Below are positions 35,019 through 43,705 of a DNA stretch of 64,000 nt, one piece after another. Position numbers and translations under genes: made by a program. How positions within the stretch are numbered: the stretch's first letter is position 1; each line of letters begins with the position of its first letter. This DNA is from Reddybacter sp041277045 (lineage in GTDB: Bacteria; Pseudomonadota; Gammaproteobacteria; Pseudomonadales; Porticoccaceae): assembly GCA_041277045.1 (NCBI GenBank), contig JBGFSY010000003.1:62001-126000 (forward strand), read 5' to 3'. The notes below the pieces were generated by a model. The model was not told the origin of the DNA. It saw only the letters and a program-made list of their open reading frames with translations, and did no database searches.

Positions 35019-37288
35019 TGCAAACATCCATACCCATTTATAAAGACTTAGTTTTCATTGGTGGCGGGCACAGCCATGCCCTGGTGTTAAAAATGTGGGC
35101 CATGAAACCACTGCCCGGTGTGCGTCTGACGCTTATTTCACCGCAAGTACTAACGCCTTATTCTGGCATGCTGCCGGGATTGATTGCCGGACATTATGAT
35201 CTGGAAGAAACCCATATTGATTTGTCGCGTTTATGCCGTTACGCCAATGCGCGCTTTATTCAAGCGCCCGTCACAGGTATTGATCTTGCAAATAAAGAAA
35301 TACACTTTGGTGATAGAGCACCTTTGGGTTTTGATCTGTTGTCGATTAACAGTGGTATTAGCCCTGACTTAGCTATCCCCGGTGCCGCTGAGTTTGCCAC
35401 CCCTGTTAAACCCATCGCTACTTTTTATCCGCGCTGGCAAGGGGTGAAAGACTATTTGCGCAGTGATAAAGGTCAGCCAGAAAAGCAAGCCGCCTATCGT
35501 ATTGCCATCGTCGGTGGCGGTGCTGCAGGCGTTGAGCTGATATTGGCGATGCATTTTGCCCTGAGTCGTGACCCCTCAATCAACAGGCCTTTGCAATTCT
35601 GCTTGGTGCAACAGGGCGAAGGCCTGCCCGAGAATTATCCACCCCGACTACAGCGCAAGGTTGCCGAATTATTCACACGTCATAATATTGATGTTATCGC
35701 TAATACTCGTATTGAAGACGTTTCTGCCAAACAGTTAAAAGACGAGAATAATAAAACGATTAATTTTGATTGTCTCTTCTGGTGTACCAATGCCAGTGCG
35801 CCAAGCTGGCTAAGGGGGGCAGATTTAGCGCTTGATCAACAGGGTTTTATCAGCGTTAACCAATATCTACAGTCGACAAGTCACGATTTTGTTTTTGCCG
35901 CCGGTGACATTGCCCAGCAGCAGCACTATTCCCGACCACGAGCCGGTGTGTTCGCCGTGCGCCAGGGGCCGGTGCTGTTTAATAATTTGCGCAAGGCTCT
36001 ACTCAAACAATCACTGGCAGCTTTTCGCCCGCAAAAGACCTTCCTCAGTTTACTGGCCTGTGGTGAGCAATACGCGCTGGCCTGTAAGCCGGTTAGCCTC
36101 ATGCCCAGCTTTAGTGGCAAGTGGGTATGGCGCTTGAAAGACCGCATTGATCGCCGCTTTATGAGGATGTTTAGTGATTTGCAGATGGCAGAGGAGGGTG
36201 GTGCTATGCCATCGCTGTCTGACGTTATTAGCGGTGAAAAGCAGGATGATAATAGTGCTGCCATGCGCTGTGGCGGTTGTGGTGCCAAAGTGGGCGCTTC
36301 GGTGCTAAATCGAGTGATGCAGCGACTAGCGCCGGTCGAACATGAGGGTGTCGTACTGGGCTTAAAGAGTCCGGATGATGCCAGTGTCATAGCCATCCCC
36401 GCCGGGGAAGTATTAGTACAAAGTGTCGATGTTTTTCGTGCTCTGCTCGACGACCCCTATGTGCTGGGCCAAATTTCTGCTGAGCATGCCCTGAGTGATT
36501 TGTTTGCCATGAATGCACGGCCACACAGCGCCTTGGCCATTGCCACACTACCCTACGGGGCCGAAGGCATCGTTGAGCGCGATCTATTACAAATAATGAG
36601 TGGCTCCGTCGCTGTGCTCAATCAAAACAACTGCTCTTTAATCGGCGGCCATACCAGTGAAGGGGCCGAATTGAGTTTGGGTTTCTCGGTGAATGGCACC
36701 TGCAAAGCCGAAGAGTTATTACAAAAAAGCCAGGCGAAAGTGGGCCATCAATTAATTCTCACCCAGTCCCTTGGCACCGGCACCCTGTTTGCCGCTCACG
36801 CCCAGCTAGCGGCAAAGGGTGAGTGGATTAGCCAGGCCATCGCCGCTATGCAGTTGTCGAATCGACAGGCGGGTGAAATATTTTATCGCCATAACGCCAG
36901 TGCCTGCACCGACATTACCGGCTTCGGCCTCCTGGGGCATCTGTTAGAAATGCTCAAACCAGCGGGGCTGGGCGCCAGTATTAATCTCAGACAACTACCC
37001 TTACTGGCGGGTGCGCTGGAATGTTTCGTCCAGGGCATAAGTAGCAGCTTACAACCGCAAAATAATCGCGCCCGGCGCGCCATTGACGATTGGGAGGCTT
37101 GGCAACAACACCCTGTGTATCCTATTTTATTTGACCCTCAAACTTCCGGTGGCCTGCTGGCAAGCGTTGCAGAAAATGAAGTGGCGAGCTGCCTGCGGGC
37201 ATTACACCGGGCAGGTTACAAGCAGGCCTGCATCATTGGTCAGGTAGTGGTTGGTGACGCAGCGGAAGGGATGGTGCTTTTACAGTAG
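35018..37288 (+). CDS. selD: Bifunctional FAD-dependent oxidoreductase / selenide, water dikinase
   Basis: 756 residues, a known fusion type. N-terminal domain (about 1-380) is a type-II NADH dehydrogenase-like flavoprotein: VFIGGGHSHALVLKMW (FAD), IAIVGGGAAGVELILAMH (NAD(P)H), DFVFAAGDIAQ. C-terminal SelD (about 415-756) makes selenophosphate from selenide and ATP: RCGGCGAK holds the catalytic Cys421 and Lys424 (equivalent to E. coli Cys17/Lys20, with Ala where E. coli has Cys19), followed by SPDDASVIAIPAGEVLVQSV, HALSDLFAMNARP and GGHTSEGAE. The oxidoreductase may supply reduced selenium. It is the last gene of the mnmH-transporter-selD block. Confidence 0.93.
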   Translation: MQTSIPIYKDLVFIGGGHSHALVLKMWAMKPLPGVRLTLISPQVLTPYSGMLPGLIAGHYDLEETHIDLSRLCRYANARFIQAPVTGIDLANKEIHFGDRAPLGFDLLSINSGISPDLAIPGAAEFATPVKPIATFYPRWQGVKDYLRSDKGQPEKQAAYRIAIVGGGAAGVELILAMHFALSRDPSINRPLQFCLVQQGEGLPENYPPRLQRKVAELFTRHNIDVIANTRIEDVSAKQLKDENNKTINFDCLFWCTNASAPSWLRGADLALDQQGFISVNQYLQSTSHDFVFAAGDIAQQQHYSRPRAGVFAVRQGPVLFNNLRKALLKQSLAAFRPQKTFLSLLACGEQYALACKPVSLMPSFSGKWVWRLKDRIDRRFMRMFSDLQMAEEGGAMPSLSDVISGEKQDDNSAAMRCGGCGAKVGASVLNRVMQRLAPVEHEGVVLGLKSPDDASVIAIPAGEVLVQSVDVFRALLDDPYVLGQISAEHALSDLFAMNARPHSALAIATLPYGAEGIVERDLLQIMSGSVAVLNQNNCSLIGGHTSEGAELSLGFSVNGTCKAEELLQKSQAKVGHQLILTQSLGTGTLFAAHAQLAAKGEWISQAIAAMQLSNRQAGEIFYRHNASACTDITGFGLLGHLLEMLKPAGLGASINLRQLPLLAGALECFVQGISSSLQPQNNRARRAIDDWEAWQQHPVYPILFDPQTSGGLLASVAENEVASCLRALHRAGYKQACIIGQVVVGDAAEGMVLLQ

Positions 37289-37324
37289 TTTTGCGAGATT
37301 AGCCTGCCTGCCCAGTGCGAATCT

Positions 37325-38121
37325 CTACGGCGCTTGTAGGTTGTCGAGAGGGCTTTGTGTGCCCGCATAATGCTGACCCTGCACATGGGTGTAAATCTAC
37401 GTAGTTTTCACATCATTATGCCCCAGCAACTCTTGCGCCGTGCGAATGTCGGTACCCCTTTGTAGAGGGTGAGTGGCGAAGGAATGGTGGAAGGTATGGC
37501 AATTCATTTTTTTGTTGAATACCTTCGCCTTGCGAACGCTCTGCGCAAGAGCTTTGCGTATTACCGACTGGTGTAAGTGGTGGCGACAGGTAGTGCCAGT
37601 GACTGGGTGTTTGCACCATGTCGTCGATGGGAAAATAATGCCCAGTGTGCTCTGCGTTAGGCATTGGGGTATTTGCGCCCCAGTGCGCCGGGCAGTGAGG
37701 GCCCAATGCCCTGTTTGTTGTCTCCGCGCTGAGGTCGATGGCGGGTGCTATTTCTTGTTGTAGCGGCTCTACTAGCGTAGGGCTTAATAAAGTCTGCCTA
37801 TCCTTATTACCTTTGCCATCAAGTACCGCCAGTGCATGGCGCTTTGTATCGACATCTTGAACACGCAAACGCAGGCACTCACTGATGCGAAGGGCCGTTG
37901 CCGTATAGCAGCTCGATAATCAAGCCCTTGCGACTTTCAAGCTGGCCGATAATACGCGCCACCTCGTCGGGGTTGAGTGCTACCGGCAGGGTGCGTTGTT
38001 TACTCGCCAGCGTGAAGCAAAGCTCGCCAATAGGCAGGTTGAGTACTTTGTGATAGAGAAAAACGACAGCGTTTAAGGCGACCTTTTGCGTGTTACCACC
38101 CATCGGCTTGCGCGATATCAT
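37325..38121 (-). pseudogene. intI: Second integron integrase, degenerate
   Basis: Minus-strand pieces match the intact IntI at 4700-5680 block by block: ALNAVVFLYHKVLNLPIGEL, a damaged Arg region before ECLRLRVQDVD, LDGKGNKDRQTLL, the integron-specific RHHLHQS block, NCHTFHHSFATHPL (Arg of HxxR changed to His), TAQELLGHNDVKTT and IYTHVQGQ with the Tyr, ending SPLDNLQAP. Frameshifts lie near 37,400, 37,520, 37,640 and 37,880, and the N-terminal 70-80 residues are missing. It is clearly inactive. Cassette-like genes follow at 38,316. Confidence 0.88.
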
Positions 38122-38357
38122 TCCGCTACCTTTTGAAAGTACATAATAATCAGTGGCTTAGGTTGGTTGTAGGGTGAATACTGCGCAAAGGGGAAGTCAG
38201 ATGCTGCGCATGCGCGTTTAGTGCGGAAGGGGTGTGAGCTGCCTGGTATTGTCTTTTAAATCAGATGCTTATAAAGGTGTGTCGAATATAAAATGCGCAT
38301 GTGCATATACAAATGTTATGCATAAGAATCTAGATAGTGCGATAGCTAATATAAACC
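38122..38357 (+). other. attI-like region and cassette A junction
   Basis: GTTATGCAT at 38,315-38,323 is the exact reverse complement of ATGCATAAC at 38,779-38,787, the R'' side of the attC that follows. This places the start of cassette A at 38,316. The stretch between the dead integrase and this junction should be the old attI; no tandem repeats like those of the first integron are seen. Confidence 0.65.
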
Positions 38358-38786
38358 ATGGCAGATAAGAGGTCTCCAATGTCAGAGTGTCCAGAGCAAT
38401 GGAAATTAGATGTAAATGATAGATATGCAAGAGGCGTTAGTGTCGTCACAAGTCTCTCAACAGCACCTTTGGTTTTACCTATGCTCTATCTAAAAAATAT
38501 CGCGGCGGCGGATACAACGAAGCCCCGTACTGATTCTCTATCATGTTTGGTTTATTTTGTATTAGTATGTCTAGGTGTATCAATTATTTCTAGTGTGATT
38601 TACTACTACTTTTCTGCCAAATGGGTAAAAAACGCCTGGGGTGAAACACCTGATATTTTTGACCGCCCCATTACAGGTCCTTCAATTGAAAAATGGCTAG
38701 ACCGCAGCTTATTTTTTATGATGAGTGGGTTTCTAATAGGTCTTGGTTGTATAGTATGTTTTGTTGCGTCATATACAAATGCATAA
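38358..38786 (+). CDS. Hypothetical membrane protein (cassette A)
   Basis: 142 residues, no family recognised. Three hydrophobic segments are visible: about 29-48 (VVTSLSTAPLVLPMLYL), 66-88 (LSCLVYFVLVCLGVSIISSV) and 118-140 (LFFMMSGFLIGLGCIVCFVA). The soluble loop between the last two (KWVKNAWGETPDIF) is probably cytoplasmic. AT-rich codon use and the stop codon inside the R'' core of an attC (38,781-38,787) mark it as an integron cassette gene. No signal to function. Confidence 0.7.
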   Translation: MADKRSPMSECPEQWKLDVNDRYARGVSVVTSLSTAPLVLPMLYLKNIAAADTTKPRTDSLSCLVYFVLVCLGVSIISSVIYYYFSAKWVKNAWGETPDIFDRPITGPSIEKWLDRSLFFMMSGFLIGLGCIVCFVASYTNA

Positions 38787-38826
38787 CAAGAACATTAAAG
38801 ATCGCCCTACGGGCTGAACGTTAGGT
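38781..38826 (+). other. attC site of cassette A (short)
   Basis: R'' core GCATAAC (38,781-38,787) and R' core GTTAGGT (38,820-38,826) enclose only about 32 bases including the small hairpin GCCCTACGGGC. Cassette A is then 38,316-38,820 (505 bp). Shorter than the attC sites of the first integron. Confidence 0.75.
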
Positions 38827-38879
38827 GCTTACCCTCTGCATCTTACCGCTGAATTTTTAATAGAGGGCTTGGGGGAAAA

Positions 38880-39323
38880 ATGAAAATTATAAATAAAATT
38901 AATCAAATCATGGAGATAGAGCTAGCCGGTGTTGTGAGGTACACGCATTATTCATTAATGATTTACGGCTATAATCGAATCCCTATTGTTAGCTGGATGA
39001 AAGGCAATGCAACAGAAAGTTTAGACCACGCCCATCGGGCTGGTGAAATGGTAACTTTACTAGGTGGTCATCCATCGCTCAAAATTGGAGATTTATTGGA
39101 GACAGAAATGCACGATATTGGCGATATTATGCGTGAAAGCTTGGAGCATGAAAAAGCAGCGTTGACCTGTTATTACGATTTGTTGAAACTAGCTGAGAAT
39201 GAAAACAATATATTGGTAGAAGAATATGCAAGGGAAATGATTACAAACGAAGAGTTGCATCTTGATGAGGTCAATAAAATGCTAAGAACACCAGGTGATA
39301 TTGAACCCTTTAAAGACGCCTAA
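38880..39323 (+). CDS. Ferritin-like (bacterioferritin-type) protein (cassette B)
   Basis: 147 residues forming a four-helix bundle. Di-iron ligand pattern of the bacterioferritin/Dps superfamily is visible: MEIELAGVVRYTHYS (Glu in helix A), SLDHAHRAGEM (ExxH-like, with Asp-His), LEHEKAALTCYYDLL and TNEELHLDEVNKML (ExxH). It may store or oxidise iron, or have another ferritin-like di-iron function. The stop overlaps GCCTAAC (39,318-39,324), an R''-like core, so it seems to be a cassette. Codon use is AT-rich. The closing half of the attC looks mutated before an IS3 scrap. Confidence 0.8.
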   Translation: MKIINKINQIMEIELAGVVRYTHYSLMIYGYNRIPIVSWMKGNATESLDHAHRAGEMVTLLGGHPSLKIGDLLETEMHDIGDIMRESLEHEKAALTCYYDLLKLAENENNILVEEYAREMITNEELHLDEVNKMLRTPGDIEPFKDA

Positions 39324-39360
39324 CAGTTCTTTCCAGCCGACCTCTTAAGCGGCGTGATCT
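39318..39360 (+). other. Degenerate attC of cassette B
   Basis: R''-like GCCTAAC (39,318-39,324) pairs with the cassette start GTTAGGT in 6 of 7 positions. The far end GCGGCGTGAT resembles GCGGCGTTAT but has lost the GTT core. IS3-related sequence begins directly after. Confidence 0.5.
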
Positions 39361-39408
39361 TGTGTCACTTTGGTGGACGATTAATTTCGTCAACGAGAGA
39401 GGTTCAGC

Positions 39409-39776
39409 ATGGGACACGCTAAAAAGAGAAACTACGACCGCTATACCCTGGCCTACCAACTTCAGACCGTTAAGTTAGCCAATCACCCTGACGTTATGTC
39501 CAAGGACGTGGCAGAATCACTCGGCATTCATCCCGTCATGTTGTATCGCTGGCAGATGGAAAACAGGAACGGCGATCTGAGAGAAAATAAATCTATGAAA
39601 ACGAGGAAATCCTCCCCGCAAAGGCGCCCGGATAGAATAGATCCCATCCAGGAAAAAGACGATGCATTAAAGGTGGCCTAAAAACGTATCCAATAATTGG
39701 AAAAACAATTCGTCAATCGGGAGGATGAGTTAGACCGGTTAAAAAAATCCAAACGCTTCTTCACAAAAATAAAGTA
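39409..39776 (+). pseudogene. IS3-family transposase OrfA, truncated
   Basis: ATG 39,409 opens an OrfA-like HTH protein: TLAYQLQTVKLANHPDVMSK, DVAESLGIHPVMLYRWQ, then basic residues. It stops at 39,679-39,681, and the leucine-zipper part (RIQ, LEKQFVNREDELDRLKK) continues in frame past two stops. No OrfB (DDE) sequence follows. The sequence before it (from about 39,361, TGTGTCACTTTGGTGGACGA) may be the left end of the IS. Confidence 0.7.
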
Positions 39777-39819
39777 GCGATCTTTACATTTTATGAGAAG
39801 AACCGTGCAAAATTCGAAA

Positions 39820-40036
39820 GGACATCCATCTTAAATTAAGGCACTAAAAACGCGGTTTGTAGAAACACCTTATCGTTACTTTTTCATTTTGACTATTAAT
39901 TGGAGTGGTTTGTCTGGCAGTAACTCTTAAACCTGCCTTAAAGCCTCACAGGGTGGCTGTATTGTGGTGATGAGCTGATAGGTTCTCTCTGTATAAAAGG
40001 CAGGTTTTTACTTTGATCGGGCTGAGCGTTTGTTGG
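39820..40036. repeat. RAYT left-end motif and spacer
   Basis: GGACATCCAT at 39,820-39,829 matches the RAYT end motif found at 9739-9774. The remaining 200 bp up to the RAYT fragment hold no gene. Confidence 0.5.
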
Positions 40037-40640
40037 CTAGTCGCCTTCAAATAGTAATTTACAGCTGCTCATATCCGGGATTCGTCGATAGTCCAGGACG
40101 GCACAAGCTTGCTTGAGATGCCGGAGGGTGCCCATAACGCGACCAAAGCGCCCTTCAAATTGGGTGCTGAGGGTAAGCCAGTTATCGGCTGAGATATTTA
40201 AACGACTTAGCAGAGGGGGAGTGCTGTTATCCATAGCACCTCGCTTGTCATCGCTGACGAGGCGCCCCGTCCAATCGATCAATTCGAGGTAGTCACTCAG
40301 ACGGCAGGGTAGCCCATCGGGCATGATTTGGCGTGGGTTGCCAGCAAAGCGCATCAGGCTTTTTTCTTGTTGTTGTGGGTGGTTAATTTGGTGGGCTGTT
40401 TGGGCCTTGGCGATGCGCTTTTTGATCGATGTATGGTGTGACCTTCTGGTGTGTTGGCCATCTTCGCTAGCAGGGGGTTGAGGTCGACATAGGCCATACA
40501 GGCAAAGAGGGCTTGCTCGTCTAGCAAGGCCTGGAATTTAAAACGCCCCTCCTAAAAACGCCCCCCTCAAAGCGCCCCGTACAGCCGTTTTCTTTATTGG
40601 TTTGGCGGGCAATGCCTTTGTCATCAATCCGGTGGAATTA
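40037..40640 (-). pseudogene. RAYT transposase fragment (third copy)
   Basis: The last 105 residues are an open frame (40,037-40,354; FAGNPRQIMPDGLPCRLSDY ... SSCKLLFEGD), nearly the same as the C-terminus of the RAYT at 7450-8433. Upstream to about 40,640 further pieces follow in shifted frames (ACMAYVDLNPL, GIARQTNKENGCTGRF). The N-terminal half with the HUH motif is missing, so the copy is dead. Confidence 0.8.
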
Positions 40641-40774
40641 ACTTGTTTCCCCGCTGAAGAGATGCTGTAAAAAAGGTTTGATTTCAAGCAGCGTGCCGTT
40701 AGCATTAAACCCCCGGCGCGCGTGTTGACTAGGCTTAATGTGCGGTGATAATTCCAACAATGGATGCAGGTAAT

Positions 40775-41557
40775 ATGAAGTACATAAAATCATGGTTTCG
40801 CTCTCCCCTCATTTGTCTAACGGCTCTGTTGTGCTGTTTGCCGGTGGCACATTCCGGTGATAGCAATACGCTGGTGGTTGGGCTCAATCCTGAATACAGG
40901 CCGCTGGTTTACAAAGAGGGTCGTAAGCTGACGGGTATTGAGCCTGCTACTGCTAAAGAGCTGGGCAAACTGCTTAAAAAGAAGATTGAATTCAAAGAAT
41001 ACCCCTGGGCTGAGCTTATTCCTGCGCTAGAAAACGGTGATATTGATGTCATTATGTCGGGCATGAGTGTTACTGCTGAGCGCTCAAAACGGATCAATTT
41101 TACTCAGCCCTATCTTGAAATTGGCCAAATGGCGATTATCCGCAAAGCCGATATTGGTCGGCTAAGCCAACCCCGGGCAATGTACAAAGCGGGCATGCGT
41201 GTGGGTGTTGAGCTGGGTACAACGGGTGAGCAATATGTTAAAGAGTATGCTGGCGAGGCTGAAATAAAGCCGTATCATAATCCGGCGCAAGCATTCGCCG
41301 CGTTGGACGCTAATGAAATTGATTTCTTTGTTCACGATGCGCCAACTAGCTGGAACCTGGCGCAGGATTCCGCTTGGCCAGACCTGATGGCCTTGTACTC
41401 ACCGTTGACGAAGGAGTCTATCGCCTGGGCTGTGAATAAAAATAACGGTGCATTACTGGCTACTTTGAATGAGGCGCTGACTACCTTGAAGGCTGCGGGT
41501 ACCTTGAATCAAATTCAATATCACTGGATTCCAGTAAAAATAGAAATCGAGAGGTAG
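40775..41557 (+). CDS. Extracellular solute-binding protein, family 3
   Basis: 260 residues from ATG 40,775. A signal peptide (SPLICLTALLCCLPVAHS) precedes a type-2 periplasmic binding domain: LVVGLNPEYRPLVYKEGRKLTGIEPATAKEL, ALENGDIDVIMSGMSVTAERSKRINFTQPYLE, GVELGTTGEQYVKEYA and EIDFFVHDAPTSW. The family binds amino acids or related small polar solutes, but no permease or ATPase gene is nearby, so it may act as an orphan receptor or serve a distant transporter. It follows the RAYT remnant and is intact. Confidence 0.83.
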   Translation: MKYIKSWFRSPLICLTALLCCLPVAHSGDSNTLVVGLNPEYRPLVYKEGRKLTGIEPATAKELGKLLKKKIEFKEYPWAELIPALENGDIDVIMSGMSVTAERSKRINFTQPYLEIGQMAIIRKADIGRLSQPRAMYKAGMRVGVELGTTGEQYVKEYAGEAEIKPYHNPAQAFAALDANEIDFFVHDAPTSWNLAQDSAWPDLMALYSPLTKESIAWAVNKNNGALLATLNEALTTLKAAGTLNQIQYHWIPVKIEIER

Positions 41558-41612
41558 CCTAGAGGGTGTTTGTGTTATCTGAAGTACGCTGGGGCTTATT
41601 GGGTGAGGCTAG

Positions 41613-41819
41613 ATGATAAGCGGCGAAAACTCAGAAGCGTTTTTACGTTGGCACCAAGCGCTACGGCAGCTCGCTCAAGTAGCTGATTCTGCCTGGCTGG
41701 TATCCACCGAGGCGAAATCTCATTTTGCAGCCTATCAAAAAGGCCTCAGCCCCGAGGAGGAGCTGGCTGAGTTGGATGAATTGGCACAATGGCGCGGGTG
41801 CGGCTGTGGCGGTTCTTAG
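41613..41819 (+). CDS. Small hypothetical protein with CxC tail
   Basis: 68 residues, from ATG 41,613. The composition is helical (SEAFLRWHQALRQLAQVADS, then EEELAELDELAQW) and ends in RGCGCGGS, a Cys-Gly-Cys tail that could bind a metal. No family recognised. It lies 55 bp after the solute-binding protein gene on the same strand and its end nears the convergent alcohol dehydrogenase gene. Confidence 0.45.
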   Translation: MISGENSEAFLRWHQALRQLAQVADSAWLVSTEAKSHFAAYQKGLSPEEELAELDELAQWRGCGCGGS

Positions 41820-41837
41820 TGACACAGGCTCAAATAG

Positions 41838-43001
41838 CTAGGCGTTCCATACGCCTTTATAAAGCGCGACCATCTCTTCTACGGTGGGTACTTTCGGGTT
41901 GTTGTTGGGCGAACCGGAAGCTAATGCCTGCTCGGCCATGGTGTTTAACAGCGAAAAATATTTTGCTTCATCAATGCCGTACTCTTTCGGTGATGGCACT
42001 TTCAAATCGATATTCAATTGGCGCAACTCTGCGAGCAGGCTAGTGACTGCGGCGTCGGTGTCGCTGCCGCGCTTAACCAGGCCCATGGCCCGGGCGCACT
42101 CGGCGTAGCGTTGCATCGCGGCCCCGGCTGAGAATGCGGTAACAGCCGGCAGCAACATGGCATTACTGAGGCCGTGGGCGACGTGGAAGAAGGCACCAAT
42201 GGGGCGGCTCATGCCGTGTACCAGGCAAACGGAGGCATTCGAAAATGCCATGCCGGCTTGTGTCGCGGCGAGCATCATCGCCTCGCGGGCGGCCTTGTTG
42301 TCGGGCTCGTTGCAGGCGCTGCGAATATTGCGCGCGATTAAGCCCATGGCCGATAGCGCCAGAGTGTCGGTGTAGGGGTTGTGTTTGGCGCTGACGTAGG
42401 CCTCGATGGCATGGGTGAGACTGTCGATGCCGGTATCGGCCGTGGTGCGATAGGGCACGCTATAGGTCAGCTCGTAGTCAACGATAGCCGCTGCGGGCAA
42501 ACAGCCCAGGCCCATGATCAGCATTTTTTCATCGCTGGCCTTATCGGTTATCACGGTGACCTTGGTGACTTCGGAGCCAGTGCCCGCGGTGGTGGGTATG
42601 GCGATAATCGGCAGGCCGCTTTCGTTGGCCTGGTGGGGCACCTTGTAATCGCGAATCGCGCCGCCACCGTGGGCCAGCAGAGTCATGGCTTTAGCGGTGT
42701 CGATGGGGCTGCCACCACCGAGAGCGATCACGCAATCGAAGTCGCCCTGGTTAATAATCTCGGCACCGGTAATTACTACGTCGTCTGTTGGCTCCGGCAC
42801 GGTGTCGGCGAATAGTTCCCACTGAATACTTGCCGCATCCAGCACGTCAGTAACATGGGCCGCCTTGCCGCTGTCGCGCATATAGGGGTCGGTGACCAAT
42901 AAGGGTTTGCTGCAGCCCAGTTTGGCCATTACATCGGCGATCTCGCCGACAGCGCCGCCACCGATGAGCATAATGCGAGGAGTGGTTATGGTTGCTAGCA
43001 T
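41838..43001 (-). CDS. Iron-containing alcohol dehydrogenase
   Basis: 387 residues, group III ADH. N-terminal NAD(P)-binding half with IALGGGSPIDTAKAMTLL (GGGS motif) and PTTAGTGSEVT; C-terminal metal half with the conserved Asp/His set in LTHAIEAYVS, SVCLVHGMSRPIGAFFHVAHGLSNAMLLP. Oxidises an alcohol or reduces an aldehyde with NAD(P)H in the cytosol; substrate unknown (ethanol, butanol and longer chains in relatives). It starts at ATG 43,001, and 78 bp separate it from the upstream efpL on the same strand, so co-transcription is possible but functional linkage is not obvious. Confidence 0.93.
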   Translation of the reverse strand: MLATITTPRIMLIGGGAVGEIADVMAKLGCSKPLLVTDPYMRDSGKAAHVTDVLDAASIQWELFADTVPEPTDDVVITGAEIINQGDFDCVIALGGGSPIDTAKAMTLLAHGGGAIRDYKVPHQANESGLPIIAIPTTAGTGSEVTKVTVITDKASDEKMLIMGLGCLPAAAIVDYELTYSVPYRTTADTGIDSLTHAIEAYVSAKHNPYTDTLALSAMGLIARNIRSACNEPDNKAAREAMMLAATQAGMAFSNASVCLVHGMSRPIGAFFHVAHGLSNAMLLPAVTAFSAGAAMQRYAECARAMGLVKRGSDTDAAVTSLLAELRQLNIDLKVPSPKEYGIDEAKYFSLLNTMAEQALASGSPNNNPKVPTVEEMVALYKGVWNA

Positions 43002-43079
43002 TTTGCCTGTCCTTTTTTCTGAGTAATGTTTTCTTTTTATCAGATTTATATTTCAAATATTATTATTGATTGAATAGGC

Positions 43080-43646
43080 TCAAGCCCGAGACATAAACTT
43101 ACCCGTCACCGTATTCACTTTGACAATCTCACCGGGTTCTAAATACTCTGGCACCTGTATTTCCAGCCCGGTAGTGAGGGTTGCTGGTTTGGTGCGCCCG
43201 GCAGCGGTGGAGCCTTTAATGCCGGGTGCGGTATCTACCACTTCCAGCGCGACAGATTGAGGCAGCTCTATACCCAGTAGTGCGCCATCCATTACCAGAC
43301 CGGTGATGTCTTCCAGCCCCTCGCTAATGTAGACGAGCTGACCTTCAATTTCGTCGCTATTGAGACCGTATTGACTGTAGTCCTCTGAATTCATAAATAT
43401 GTAGGTGTCGCCGTCGAGATAGGAGTACTGCAGCGGCATCCGAACGCAGTCGGCTTCTTTTAGAAAGTCGTCACCCTTATAGGATTCATCCAGTTTTTGT
43501 CTGGTTTTTAAATTAGTAAAACGTATTTTATACAGGGTTGCCGCACCGCGAGATGAGGGGCTTTTCGCCTCTACCTGTTTAACAGAATGGGGTGCGTCAT
43601 TAATTTCAACAACATGGCCTTTTTTTAATTCACTGGCTTTTGGCAC
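43080..43646 (-). CDS. efpL: Elongation factor P-like protein EfpL (YeiP)
   Basis: 188 residues, three EF-P-like domains. Domain I (1-65) has the loop SPSSRGAATLYK, with Arg33 at the tip where EF-P has its modified Lys; this is the EfpL hallmark. Domains II and III end in the oligonucleotide-binding segment VPEYLEPGEIVKVNTVTG. EfpL binds the ribosome and relieves stalling at certain Pro-containing motifs without needing a modification enzyme. The start codon is GTG at 43,646. It sits between an alcohol dehydrogenase and a crotonase on the same strand. Confidence 0.93.
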   Translation of the reverse strand: MPKASELKKGHVVEINDAPHSVKQVEAKSPSSRGAATLYKIRFTNLKTRQKLDESYKGDDFLKEADCVRMPLQYSYLDGDTYIFMNSEDYSQYGLNSDEIEGQLVYISEGLEDITGLVMDGALLGIELPQSVALEVVDTAPGIKGSTAAGRTKPATLTTGLEIQVPEYLEPGEIVKVNTVTGKFMSRA

Positions 43647-43705
43647 TGAGTTTCCTTTACATATTGGGTGGATGGCAACTGGGCCACTGGCTTAATTGAG
43701 GGTGA

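Noticed and set aside
30739..37288. A selenoprotein or SECIS element in the selenium block
   Set aside because: No in-frame UGA extending a family sequence was seen; SelD carries a normal Cys.
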